From positions 1-45,771 of the forward strand of contig CAZGWJ010000011.1 in NCBI GenBank assembly GCA_964529445.1: 45,771 bases of DNA. Direction: 5' to 3'. This document shows, one piece after another, positions 5,518-16,555 of this stretch (the stretch's first letter is position 1; each line of letters starts with the position of its first letter). Made by a program: the position numbers and the translations under genes. Below the pieces are notes generated by a model. That model did not search any database. It had not been told where the DNA came from and saw only the letters and a program-made list of their open reading frames with translations. This DNA is from CAZGWJ01 sp964529445 (lineage in GTDB: Bacteria; Oederibacteriota; Muellerivitia; Muellerivitales; Muellerivitaceae).

Positions 5518-7911
5518 CTATTCGGCCGAGACGGGACCCACCCACAGTTCACCCTGGCCGACCGCCTGGGGTCCGAAGTTCATCCCGTTCACCCGCGAAA
5601 GGTCCATCGGGTGTCCCGAAACGGCTTCCGGCGGCGTGTAATAAGGGTCCTTCTTGAACGAGGCGAGCGGTACCCGCACTTCGGCCCAATCCTTCGAGTC
5701 CACCTGGACCAGCGTGATGTACTGCACGTTCCACTTGTCCTTCAAGGCGATCTGGACCGCTCCCGGTTTCGTGGTCTTCGCCCGGAACACGAGCTCCTTT
5801 CGGTCCGACAGGTCGAAGGACACGTTGTGCCACAATCCGCAGAACCCGCCCGCCTTCAAATCCCAGGATAGTCTCAGGGCCTTCGTGCCCCCTTCGGGCC
5901 CCTTCTCGACGGAATAGGCGATGGTGGTGCCCTGGGTGTCCTTGTAGACGCCGCCGTTCGCGGCGCTCAGGGTCTTCCAGTTCTCGAGGGATGTGTCGGC
6001 GGCCCCGGAGGCCGCGGGCGCCGTGCTGAAGCGGAAGGAGGAAGCCGGCCACTTCTCCCTGCTGGCGAGGTTGCAAAGAGGGTTGTCGGCCCAGGCGTAT
6101 CGCACCTCGACCGGGATCTTGACCTTGTCGCACCCCACCTCGACCCGGTCCTTCGCGACGATCCTCGCCTTGGCCCAGTGGAAGTCGCCCTCCTCGCCCG
6201 CAAGGGCGAAACCCGTAACGGGCTTCCCGTCCAGGGTGGAAAGCCCCGATCCGACGCCGGAGAAGGTGACAACCATTTTCGATCCCTTCACCTCCGCCTT
6301 CTCGAAAAGGGGTCCCGTGGCCAGGACGTCCTTCCCGTACGCCGTCTTCAGGGCGGCTTGGGCCAGTCGACGGCCGACCTCGGTCTTGTTGCGCGGGTGG
6401 ATGTCGTCCGCCTCGCCCAGGTCGAGGATGGGCACCGAGGCCACGCCCGGCACGGTGCGAGCCACGGCCTGCTGGGCCTCGCGGATCTCGGCCCAACCGC
6501 TCTCCCCGGGGTTGGGTTGCCGGGGGGTGAAGGAGGTCAATTGGGCAATGAGGAAGGGGAAATCCACGCCCCAGGCCTTCCGCCAGGACGCGACGAGGCT
6601 CGTCATCAGCGGTCCATAATCGGAGGCGCGTCCCGCGTTGGATTCGCCCTGGTACCAGAGCACTCCCTTGAGGGTGTATTTCGAGAGGGGGGCGATCATG
6701 CCGTGGAACATCACGAAGGCCGCGTTGGGGACGTAGGGCACCTCGGGGTTGAAGAGGACCGCCTGGACGGCCTCGGGGGTGAACGCCTTCCTCGTGCCCC
6801 AATCCCCCTGCTTGAACGAGGCGATCGGGATGCTTACGTCCTGCCACGCGTCGGTGGCGGCGAGGATGTCCGTGGAGTAGTAGTTGTAGTCGCCGATGGA
6901 GGCCTGGCTGAACTTCAAGCGGTACTTGACGCGCCCCCGCACCTTGTATTCGATGCGCTCGTAGGGAGTGAGGTCGAAGGAGGGGCCTTTCAGGTTCGTC
7001 GTGAGGGTGATCCAGCCCTGGCCCCGCATGAGTCCGGAGAGGGTGCCGGTCGGGACGCCCCCGGGGCCCTTTCCGCCGACCTTGAAGGTGCCGGTGGAGG
7101 GCGCCGTGATGAAGGCGTTCCACCCGCCGCCCAGGCCTTTCCCGGGCGAGAGGAGTATGGGATCGGTGCGGTCCTTGGCGATGAGCTTCAGGTCCGCGAT
7201 CTGCAGTTCATAGGGGTACCCGGGGCCCCACCCTTTCACCTGCTCCTCGTCGCGGGCCCACTCGTCGAGGATCCTCTTGAAGCGCGGATCCGCGAGGGCC
7301 TCCTCGGGCACCCAGCTTTCCGCGCTGGAGCCCCCCCATCCGTTGGCGATGAGTCCGACCGGCACCTTCAGGGCCGCGTGAAGGTCCTTGCCGAAATGGT
7401 AGGCCACGGCCGAGAAGGGGGCGACCGTGTCGGGAGAACAGACGCTCCAGGACCCCTTCACCTCCTCCAGCGGCTTGTCGGAGGTGGCCTTGCCCTGGGT
7501 GAAAAGCCGGATCGAGGGGTTCGCGGCCTTCGGGATCTCCTTCGCGGCGTCATGGGTGCGGTTCATCGGGAACTCCATGTTGGACTGCCCCGATCCCAGC
7601 CACACGTCGCCCACCAGCACGTCCGTGAAGGTCACGGCCCCGTCGCCGGTCACGGTCAAGTCATGGGGCCCGCCCGTCTCCAGTCCCTTGAGACGCGTTT
7701 CCCACCTTCCGTCCTTCCCAGCCGTCGCGCGCGCCTCCGCGCCCGCGATGGCGACCGCGATCTTCGAACCGGGCTTCGCCTTCCCCCAGACGCAGGCCTC
7801 GCCTCGCTGAAGGACCATGTGGTCCCCGAAGATCCCGGGTAGGGACAGTTCGGCACGGGCAGTGACCGCGAAGGACAGCATCAGGAAAGCGGCGGCAAAA
7901 CGGAGGTTCAT
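5518..7911 (-). CDS. Sialate O-acetylesterase-family protein with two carbohydrate-binding-like modules
   Basis: A 797-residue exported SGNH-type esterase. A signal peptide (residues 1-20) is followed by LSLPGIFGDHMVLQR, typical of the family start. GSGQSNMEFP carries the nucleophile Ser110, and DDIHP near residue 510 supplies the Asp/His pair. These enzymes remove acetyl esters from sialic acid or plant xylan sugars; the substrate here is open. The esterase domain is split: residues ~265-385 form an inserted beta module (WITLTTNLKGPSFDLTPYE..., VSIPIASF) before WYQGESNAGRASDYGPL resumes it. A related module (FDLSDRKELVFRAK..., VRVPLASF) closes the protein, residues ~660-797. Both resemble CIA30/CBM11-like folds. 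It converges on the metallopeptidase with 37 bases between them. The N-terminal coding sequence shares 25 identical bases with the relic at 8774-8875. Confidence 0.9.
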   Translation of the reverse strand: MNLRFAAAFLMLSFAVTARAELSLPGIFGDHMVLQRGEACVWGKAKPGSKIAVAIAGAEARATAGKDGRWETRLKGLETGGPHDLTVTGDGAVTFTDVLVGDVWLGSGQSNMEFPMNRTHDAAKEIPKAANPSIRLFTQGKATSDKPLEEVKGSWSVCSPDTVAPFSAVAYHFGKDLHAALKVPVGLIANGWGGSSAESWVPEEALADPRFKRILDEWARDEEQVKGWGPGYPYELQIADLKLIAKDRTDPILLSPGKGLGGGWNAFITAPSTGTFKVGGKGPGGVPTGTLSGLMRGQGWITLTTNLKGPSFDLTPYERIEYKVRGRVKYRLKFSQASIGDYNYYSTDILAATDAWQDVSIPIASFKQGDWGTRKAFTPEAVQAVLFNPEVPYVPNAAFVMFHGMIAPLSKYTLKGVLWYQGESNAGRASDYGPLMTSLVASWRKAWGVDFPFLIAQLTSFTPRQPNPGESGWAEIREAQQAVARTVPGVASVPILDLGEADDIHPRNKTEVGRRLAQAALKTAYGKDVLATGPLFEKAEVKGSKMVVTFSGVGSGLSTLDGKPVTGFALAGEEGDFHWAKARIVAKDRVEVGCDKVKIPVEVRYAWADNPLCNLASREKWPASSFRFSTAPAASGAADTSLENWKTLSAANGGVYKDTQGTTIAYSVEKGPEGGTKALRLSWDLKAGGFCGLWHNVSFDLSDRKELVFRAKTTKPGAVQIALKDKWNVQYITLVQVDSKDWAEVRVPLASFKKDPYYTPPEAVSGHPMDLSRVNGMNFGPQAVGQGELWVGPVSAE

Positions 7912-8032
7912 GGTGTTCTCCAGGAAGGATTTCGGATCCTACGGCGGATTCGTCGGGAGGAATGATAGCACGGCGATCCGGGTTGCCGCACGATGGGGGG
8001 TGGGGAGAGGGCTCGGAACGGTTTCAAGAAAG

Positions 8033-8061
8033 CTTTGAGAAAGCAGGCAAGCTGTTATAAT
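8033..8061 (+). promoter_or_regulatory. Candidate sigma-70-type promoter
   Basis: CTTTGA (8033-8038), 17 bases, then a perfect TATAAT (8056-8061), 40 bases upstream of the lipoprotein start at 8102. The -35 is weak; the -10 is consensus. Confidence 0.5.
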
Positions 8062-8101
8062 CGCTGCGCTGTTGAGCCGCCCAAATCGCGAAGGGGGTCC
8101 C

Positions 8102-8707
8102 ATGAAAAACATATACATGGCTTTGACGGGGTTGATGCTGTTGGGGCTGATGGCCGCGCTTCCCGCCTGCAAGGGGGCGACCGGCCCGGCCGGGGCGACC
8201 GGCGCTCCGGGGACGCCCTACACGCCGCCCGCTCCCCTCTGCGACAACCCGACCCTCCGGGGGATCTCGCTTCTTCCGGTCAACACTCCCGGCATCGCCC
8301 TCAGCGCACACTATATGAGGGCGATCCCGGTCACCATCGCCACACCCACCACCGCCATCAGCGGAGCGACCCACCTGTCGAGTTTCCTGTACACCGGCGC
8401 GGGGCAGTTGAGGATGGCCATCTACAACAGTAGCGCGGGAGAACCGTACCGCCTGGTGGTGCAATCGAAGGCCCAGACCGTGAGTCTTGGATCCTGGACC
8501 ACCGTGCCGTTCGAGTACGATGTCCTCTTGCCGACCGGCGTTTATTGGGTCACCTTCCTGGCCTCGGAAGACATGACCATGACTTATTCGGGCACGGGAG
8601 GAACAGGAAGGATTGCCGGGAACGGATGGTCCGAGTTCCCGCCCGCCTTCCCGACGGCCACCCCGTTGGCATTCCAATACGGGAGTTACATCAACACCTG
8701 TCCGTAG
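8102..8707 (+). CDS. Lipoprotein with a short collagen-like Gly-X-Y stretch
   Basis: A 201-residue protein starting at the ATG preceded by AAGGGGG. The signal peptide ends in the lipobox LPAC (Cys22). The mature N-terminus is a short Gly-X-Y run (GATGPAGATGAPGTP), a collagen-like stalk of about five triplets. The remainder is a Thr/Ser-rich, probably beta-stranded domain with two Cys (PLCDN and the C-terminal NTCP) that could pair, since the second lies two residues from the end. No known family is recognisable. Its own promoter and terminator flank it, so it is monocistronic. Collagen-like runs of this kind occur in surface lipoproteins of many bacteria. Confidence 0.85.
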   Translation: MKNIYMALTGLMLLGLMAALPACKGATGPAGATGAPGTPYTPPAPLCDNPTLRGISLLPVNTPGIALSAHYMRAIPVTIATPTTAISGATHLSSFLYTGAGQLRMAIYNSSAGEPYRLVVQSKAQTVSLGSWTTVPFEYDVLLPTGVYWVTFLASEDMTMTYSGTGGTGRIAGNGWSEFPPAFPTATPLAFQYGSYINTCP

Positions 8708-8725
8708 CCGGATGGTTGCGGTTCG

Positions 8726-8758
8726 AGGCCCGATCCCGGAAGGGGCCGGGCCTTTTTT
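8726..8758 (+). terminator. Intrinsic terminator
   Basis: AGGCCCG (8726-8732) pairs with CGGGCCT (8747-8753) and is followed by a run of T. It lies 18 bases after the stop codon of the lipoprotein gene. Confidence 0.8.
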
Positions 8759-8773
8759 ATGGGGTGCTTCCGA

Positions 8774-8875
8774 TCAGGACAGGAGCATCGTGCGGTCCCC
8801 GAAGATCCCGGGTAGGGAGACCTCCGCGAAGGCGGGCATCTCGAGGAGGATGAAAACGGCGGTCGAAAGCTTCAC
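8774..8875 (-). pseudogene. Relic of a second sialate O-acetylesterase (signal peptide and first strand only)
   Basis: A 33-codon frame starts at a GTG that overlaps the stop of the upstream gene (GTGA). It encodes a signal-peptide-like segment, then VSLPGIFGD, the hallmark start of the mature esterase encoded at 5518-7911. The bases 8794-8818 are identical to 7821-7845, 25 in a row. After Gly-Asp the frame loses similarity and stops at a TGA, and the terminator of the neighbouring gene follows. So only the first tenth or less of an esterase gene is left, in a position that suggests it was once translationally coupled to the gene at 8872-9285. It is less likely to be a functional small peptide. 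Confidence 0.7.
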
Positions 8876-9285
8876 TTCCTTTTTCTCTTCTTGTCGGGGA
8901 TGAGGCCCGTGGCCTCGGCGGCCGCGATGGCCGCACAGGAATACCCGACGGCGGCCCCCACGATGGCCCACCGTTTCTCGGCGTCGGTGGGCTCCCTTCG
9001 CGCGAGCCCCAGGGCGTTATCCAATCCGCGGTTCAGGTCCAGGTAATAGGCGTCATCCCCCACCAGGAACTTGAAGTCCCTCGCAGCGTCCGTGGATCTT
9101 TCGGCCTTCATCGCGCCCAGAGCCAACCCGATGGGGTCCAGCATGAGGGTGGATCCGATCGGGACGACGGGGGACACGGTCGCGGTCGGTGTCCAGCCGG
9201 GAGTGGAGGTGGGCGTCGGCGCGGCATGGAGGGCGCCCGCCGCAAGGCAGGCACAAAGCATGGGGATCGCAAGGAGGGGACGCAT
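8872..9285 (-). CDS. Small secreted protein of unknown function
   Basis: A 137-residue protein with a signal peptide (MRPLLAIPM... ending LHAA) and a short TPTSTPGWTPTATVSP linker. The remaining ~95 residues contain a charged helical part (MKAERSTDAARDFKFL, YYLDLNRGLDNALGLARREP) and a hydrophobic stretch (WAIVGAAVGYSCAAIAAA) that could be a membrane anchor. It ends in a Lys/Arg-rich tail (DKKRKRK). The hydrophobic stretch plus basic tail could place the C-terminus at the inner membrane. The ribosome site before the ATG is weak. It overlaps the esterase relic by four bases at its stop. No family recognised. Confidence 0.7.
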   Translation of the reverse strand: MRPLLAIPMLCACLAAGALHAAPTPTSTPGWTPTATVSPVVPIGSTLMLDPIGLALGAMKAERSTDAARDFKFLVGDDAYYLDLNRGLDNALGLARREPTDAEKRWAIVGAAVGYSCAAIAAAEATGLIPDKKRKRK

Positions 9286-9335
9286 GTCATTAGGACGGTT
9301 ATGCCCCTTTTACGGTTCCCGGGTGGATGCCGGGT

Positions 9336-9779
9336 TCATCGCAGGATGGCCAGGATCTCCCGGGCATGGCCCTCGGGTTTCACCGAGGGGAAATAGCCCC
9401 TCAGGATTCCGTCCTTGTCGATGACGGCCGTCACCCGGTTGCACCTTCCTTTCTCGTCGTTCCAGGCACCGTAGGATTTCGCCGCACGGCCCTCCTTGTC
9501 GGTCAGGAGCGTAAAGGGGAGCGCGTACTTGGCGGCGAAGGCCGCGTGGGATTCCGCGTCGTCCGCCGAGACGCCCAATACCACGGTGTCGGTGTCGTCG
9601 AGATCCTTGAGGGCATCGCGGAAGGAACAGGCCTCCACGGTGCATCCCGGTGTGTCGTCCTTCGGATAGAAATAGAGGACGACGTTCTTCTTGCCCTTGA
9701 ATTCTGACAGCGCCACCTTCCCTCCCCCGGTGCTGGGCAGGGAGAAGGAGGGTGCGGGTTCTCCGATGACTGGTTCCAT
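9336..9779 (-). CDS. bcp: Thiol peroxidase Bcp/PrxQ (peroxiredoxin)
   Basis: A 147-residue peroxiredoxin that reduces hydrogen peroxide and organic hydroperoxides using thioredoxin. TPGCTVEAC carries the peroxidatic Cys46 and, five residues on, the resolving Cys51, the pattern of the Bcp/PrxQ group. VVLYFYPKDD and GVSADDAESH are also typical. No signal peptide is seen, so it is cytoplasmic. The ribosome site AAGGAGG lies five bases before the ATG. It is divergent from the beta-barrel gene at 9963 and may share a short operon with the gene at 8872-9285, 50 bases downstream. Confidence 0.95.
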   Translation of the reverse strand: MEPVIGEPAPSFSLPSTGGGKVALSEFKGKKNVVLYFYPKDDTPGCTVEACSFRDALKDLDDTDTVVLGVSADDAESHAAFAAKYALPFTLLTDKEGRAAKSYGAWNDEKGRCNRVTAVIDKDGILRGYFPSVKPEGHAREILAILR

Positions 9780-9892
9780 GGCGACCTCCTTGCGATCCTT
9801 GTTTCAAGCTCTCCCATCCACTGAACGCCTGAAAGGCCCTGATTTCAAGACCCCTTCGATCGAAGATGGGATTCGGCCGCATTTCGGGCTTC

Positions 9893-9920
9893 TTGAACGG
9901 GCGGCGTCGTGACGTATAAT
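9893..9920 (+). promoter_or_regulatory. Sigma-70-type promoter
   Basis: TTGAAC (9893-9898), a 16-base spacer, and TATAAT (9915-9920), 42 bases before the ATG at 9963. It is the best-formed promoter in the window. Confidence 0.6.
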
Positions 9921-9962
9921 GAGAATACCAAGCCGTAAAATCCTTCCTCCTGGAGATTGGAC

Positions 9963-10904
9963 ATGTCCAAGCCGCTCTTTTTTCCCATCCTGATCCTCGT
10001 CCTTCTGTCGGTTGCCGGGTCGGTTCAGGCCCAGGATACGGCCGCGCCCGAAGCCGCCGCCAACACGGTCACGGCTGCGATCTCCGAAGCCGCCGATGCC
10101 GCCGCGAACACGACAACGGCCGCGTCGACCGAGGCCGCACCCGCCGAGGTCCCCGCCTCCGAACCGGCCGCCGCGGCACCGCCCGCCCCGGATTCCTTCG
10201 GCTCGGACCGCCTCTGGATCAAGCTGGAAGGCGGTGGGGGTCTGGCCTTCCAGGGAAAACTGGAGGATACGCTCTCGACCTACAAGAGGCAGGCGGAGGC
10301 CTTGGGCGCCGGTTTTTCCGGCGAGGTCAGCCGCGCTTCCTTCAGCGGCGGGCTGGAGATCGGGTATCTCGTGAACCCCCGGTGGGGTTTCTCCTTCGAG
10401 GCGGAAGCCCTGTTCCCCGGGTCGATGAAGGCAGAGGCCCTCGTGGGGGGCGGGACCTGGACCCAGGAGATCTCACAGATGGTCGTCCCGGCCACGCTCA
10501 ATGCGTACAGCTACCTGCCGCAGGGCAAGAGGCGATTCTTCGTCACGGCGGGCGGCGGCGTGATGCTCTCGCGGCTGTCCTACGAGGACACGTTCACGGG
10601 CGCTGCGGCGCGAAGCGCCGATTTCTCGGGGATCGGACCCTGCATCCGCCTGGGCGCGGGCCATCAGTGGCTGGTGGGGAAGAACGTGCTGGAGGCCGGC
10701 ATCCGGGGCCTCTGGGGCTCGGTATCCCGCTATACGGGAAGCGTCACCGACGAGTTGGGCACCTACGACGCCGCCATGGCCGAGGATGCCGATGGGAACA
10801 TCGGCTACATACCCAAAGCGTCCGTAGGGACGGACGGTTGGGAATACCTGAAGATGGGTCTCTTGGACATCGACCTCCGGGTGGGGGTTTCCCTCCTCTT
10901 CTGA
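9963..10904 (+). CDS. Outer-membrane beta-barrel protein with Ala/Pro-rich N-terminal segment
   Basis: A 313-residue protein. The ATG at 9963 has TGGAG upstream; a TTG two codons earlier is less likely. A signal peptide (ending VQAQ) is followed by ~50 residues almost wholly Ala, Thr, Glu and Pro, probably a periplasmic or surface-exposed unstructured segment. From about residue 80 the sequence alternates in beta-barrel style (WIKLEGGGGLAFQG, GGLEIGYLVNPRWGFSFEAEALFPG, FFVTAGGGVMLSRL) and ends in LDIDLRVGVSLLF, with the terminal Phe used by the BAM machinery. It resembles OmpW/OmpA-barrel-like surface proteins in general shape, with no specific family assignable. A good promoter and a strong terminator make it a single-gene unit. 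Confidence 0.85.
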   Translation: MSKPLFFPILILVLLSVAGSVQAQDTAAPEAAANTVTAAISEAADAAANTTTAASTEAAPAEVPASEPAAAAPPAPDSFGSDRLWIKLEGGGGLAFQGKLEDTLSTYKRQAEALGAGFSGEVSRASFSGGLEIGYLVNPRWGFSFEAEALFPGSMKAEALVGGGTWTQEISQMVVPATLNAYSYLPQGKRRFFVTAGGGVMLSRLSYEDTFTGAAARSADFSGIGPCIRLGAGHQWLVGKNVLEAGIRGLWGSVSRYTGSVTDELGTYDAAMAEDADGNIGYIPKASVGTDGWEYLKMGLLDIDLRVGVSLLF

Positions 10905-10918
10905 CACCGCCCGGAATG

Positions 10919-10976
10919 AAGCCCCGTCCCCGCCTTTTCCCCGTCCGGGAACCGGCGAGGGCGGGGCTTTTTGTTT
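10919..10976 (+). terminator. Strong intrinsic terminator
   Basis: AAGCCCCG with a following CCCCGCC pairs with GGCGAGGGCGGGGCTT in a long, nearly perfect GC stem, then TTTGTTT. It lies 15 bases after the stop of the barrel gene. Confidence 0.85.
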
Positions 10977-11023
10977 GCGGCTCACGCGCTCGAAAAAATC
11001 GTTCATGACCCCAATAAAGCGGC

Positions 11024-11052
11024 TGGACAAGCGGCCCGATATGTTTTAAATA
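11024..11052 (+). promoter_or_regulatory. Weak candidate promoter
   Basis: TGGACA (11024-11029) and TAAATA (11047-11052) are 17 bases apart, about 70 bases before the DUF1846 gene. The -10 is poor, so this is only a suggestion. Confidence 0.3.
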
Positions 11053-11123
11053 AGAAGGCCCCGGTTCCCATCCCACCGAAACCCCATCCAGCGGGCCCCG
11101 AGCAATACTGTTAAGGAGCCTGC

Positions 11124-12656
11124 ATGACCGCGTCTTCCGTCGGCCGGAAAGCCGGATTCGACAACGAGAAATACCTCGCCGAGCAGACCCAGGCCATCCT
11201 GGAGCGGGCGGAGCGCTACGGCAACAAGCTGTACCTGGAATTCGGCGGGAAGCTGATGTTCGACTACCATGCGGCCCGCGTGCTCCCCGGTTACGACCCC
11301 AACGTCAAGATCCGTCTCCTGCAGAAATTGAAGGAACGCGCCGAGATCCTCCTCTGCGTCCATGCGGGAGCCATCGAGAAGCGGAAGGTGCGGGCCGATT
11401 TCGGCATCACGTACGACAACGACGTCCTCAAGATCATCGACGATCTGAAGGACTGGGGCGTCTCCGTCTCCACGGTCGTCATCACGCGTTTTTCCGACCA
11501 GCCGGCCGTCCTCACCTTCCAGAAGCGCCTGGAGCGCCGGGGTGTCCGGGTGGTGATGCACCGCCCCACGAGGGGGTATCCGACCGACGTCGGGCTCATC
11601 GTGTCGGACGAGGGCTACGGCGCCAATCCTTTCATCGAGACCTCGAAGCCCGTGGTAGTGGTGACGGGGCCCGGCCCCGGCAGCGGCAAGTTGGCCACGT
11701 GCCTCTCCCAGCTCTACCACGAGCACCAAAGGGGGGGTTCGGCCGGGTATTCCAAGTTCGAGACTTTCCCCATCTGGTCCCTCCCCCTGAAGCATCCGGT
11801 CAACATCGCGTACGAGGCGGCCACCGCCGAGCTCAAGGACTTCAACGAGATCGACACGTTCCATCTCGCGGCCCACGGCGAACAGGCCGTGAACTACAAC
11901 CGCGACATGGAGGTCTTCCCGGTCGTGCGCAGCATCCTGGAACGGATCCTGGGGGGGCAGTCGCCCTACCAGTCGCCCACCGACATGGGCGTGAACCGGG
12001 CGGGATTCGGGATCGTGGACGACGAGGTCGTCCGGGAAGCCGCCGTGCAGGAATGCATCCGCCGGTACTTCCGGTACCGTTGCGAGTACATGATGGGGCT
12101 GGTGGACGATTCGACCGTCCAGCGCGTGGAAGCGATCCTGGGGGAGCTGGGCGTGACCCCGGAGGATCGCCCCGTGGTGGCCCCGGCCCGCCGGGCGGCG
12201 GAGGAGGGGCGCGAGAAGGGGAAGGGCAACGAGGGGGTCTTCGTGGGCGCCGCCCTCCGACTGGCGGACGGCACGATCCTGACGGGCAAGAACAGCCCCG
12301 AGATGCACGCGGCCTCCGCCCTCGTCCTGAACGCCCTGAAGCACCTGGCGGGCATCCCCGACGAGATCCACCTCCTGCCTCCCGACATCATCAAGTCCGT
12401 GGGACGCATGAAGAAGGAGATCATGAAGAAGCGGCTGATCAACCTGAACCTGGACGAGACGCTCATCGCCCTGGGGATCAGCGCCACGCAGAATCCCATG
12501 GCCCAGGCCGCCATGGCGAAGCTGAGGATGCTTTCCGGGTGCGAGATGCACCTGACGCACCTGCCGACGCCCGGCGACGAGGAGGGGTTGAGGCGGCTGG
12601 GCGTGAACCTCACGAGCGACCCCGAGTTCGCCACGAAGGACCTGTTCGTCAGTTAG
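11124..12656 (+). CDS. DUF1846 (UPF0371) family protein
   Basis: A 510-residue cytoplasmic protein, the normal length for this family. Recognisable blocks are GFDNEKYLAEQT at the start, KLYLEFGGKLMFDYHAARVLPG, VRADFGITYDNDVLK, VVVTGPGPGSGKLATCLSQLYHE (a P-loop-like Gly-rich turn) and the C-terminal NPMAQAAMAKL. DUF1846 proteins are widespread in Firmicutes and scattered elsewhere. A nucleotide-related enzyme role has been suggested from structures, but the reaction is not established to my knowledge. TAAGGAG precedes the ATG by seven bases. It is followed by a long inverted repeat (12667-12795) and then carB. Confidence 0.92.
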   Translation: MTASSVGRKAGFDNEKYLAEQTQAILERAERYGNKLYLEFGGKLMFDYHAARVLPGYDPNVKIRLLQKLKERAEILLCVHAGAIEKRKVRADFGITYDNDVLKIIDDLKDWGVSVSTVVITRFSDQPAVLTFQKRLERRGVRVVMHRPTRGYPTDVGLIVSDEGYGANPFIETSKPVVVVTGPGPGSGKLATCLSQLYHEHQRGGSAGYSKFETFPIWSLPLKHPVNIAYEAATAELKDFNEIDTFHLAAHGEQAVNYNRDMEVFPVVRSILERILGGQSPYQSPTDMGVNRAGFGIVDDEVVREAAVQECIRRYFRYRCEYMMGLVDDSTVQRVEAILGELGVTPEDRPVVAPARRAAEEGREKGKGNEGVFVGAALRLADGTILTGKNSPEMHAASALVLNALKHLAGIPDEIHLLPPDIIKSVGRMKKEIMKKRLINLNLDETLIALGISATQNPMAQAAMAKLRMLSGCEMHLTHLPTPGDEEGLRRLGVNLTSDPEFATKDLFVS

Positions 12657-12666
12657 GAACGGCCTT

Positions 12667-12795
12667 ACCACGAAGACACGAAGGCACCAAGAAGGCATGG
12701 GGGTGACAACCCGACCTTCCGAGAAGATGACCGGGAGAGTGGGATGCGGGGTCGTACCCATACATGCCGTCTTCGAGTCTTCGTGCCTTCGTGGT
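12667..12795. repeat. Long imperfect inverted repeat, ACCACGAAG type
   Basis: The left arm (12667-12699) begins ACCACGAAGACACGAAGG. The right arm (12763-12795) is its imperfect reverse complement, ending CCTTCGTGGT; about 33 bases each with few mismatches. The loop of about 63 bases has no gene. Other members of the family are at 25483, 27531, 37604, 39636, 40584 and 41756. Confidence 0.85.
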
Positions 12796-12822
12796 GATAG
12801 TCGAATCTGAAAGGATTAAGAG

Positions 12823-16023
<3,201 letters not shown>

Positions 16024-16078
16024 GAAGCGCCCCCTCACCCGGCTCTCCTTCGCCAAAGATCGGCTCAGGATGGGCCTG

Positions 16079-16102
16079 CCCTCTCCCGCGTGCGGGAGAG
16101 GG
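16079..16102. repeat. CCCTCTCCCGC / GCGGGAGAGGG hairpin
   Basis: 11-bp perfect arms with a two-base loop, 56 bases after the carB stop. The arms match those of the element at 1749-1796. No T-tract follows, so this is a dispersed repeat rather than a typical intrinsic terminator, though it may still protect or end the carB transcript. Confidence 0.7.
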
Positions 16103-16166
16103 GGAGGGGAGAGAGGGTTGTCGCGTCCCCGTTATATATGTAGACGCCGGTTCGGGTTGTTTCATA

Positions 16167-16172
16167 TAGAAT
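16167..16172 (+). promoter_or_regulatory. Candidate -10 box (TAGAAT)
   Basis: TAGAAT lies 23 bases upstream of the ATG at 16196. No convincing -35 is seen. Confidence 0.3.
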
Positions 16173-16195
16173 GGCGCTGAAATCCGGAGGCCGCC

Positions 16196-16555
16196 ATGAA
16201 GAGATCCTTATCCGTCAGCCTTTTCCTCCTGTGCCTGGCCTCATGGCCGGGTCCTTTCATGGCCGCACCGGCTCCCGCCGCGGGTGAAGTCTACGTGTAT
16301 CCTTCCCCGGCCACCCCGCGAAGCTGTCCCCGGATGGTGTTTTCCATGCAGGAAGCGGGGAGCGCCACGGTGCGCGTGTACCACGAGGACGGCACCCTGG
16401 CCGCCCGCTATTCGAACCGTCACGCGGCGGGGTTGCAGGTGCTGCCCCTGGGTTGCGTCTTCGCTCCCGGCATGTACTTCTACCGGGTGACCCTCCATTA
16501 CGAATCCGGACTCGTCGAAAAGCCGCCGGCCGGTTGGTTCGTCTTCTCGCCATGA
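16196..16555 (+). CDS. Small secreted protein, single FlgD/T9SS-like Ig domain
   Basis: A 119-residue protein with a signal peptide (MKRSLSVSLFLLCLAS... ending FMAA). The mature part opens with VYVYPSPATPR and continues with AGSATVRVYHEDG, AGLQVLPLGC and APGMYFYRVTL. This is the strand order of the FlgD-type/secretion-tail Ig domain found at the C-termini of many exported proteins in FCB-type bacteria. Here the domain stands alone. Two Cys (SCPRM and LGCVF) could form a disulfide. The ribosome site CCGGAGG precedes the ATG. The stop overlaps the ATG of the PorV-like gene (ATGA), so the two are translationally coupled and probably work together at the outer membrane. Confidence 0.8.
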   Translation: MKRSLSVSLFLLCLASWPGPFMAAPAPAAGEVYVYPSPATPRSCPRMVFSMQEAGSATVRVYHEDGTLAARYSNRHAAGLQVLPLGCVFAPGMYFYRVTLHYESGLVEKPPAGWFVFSP

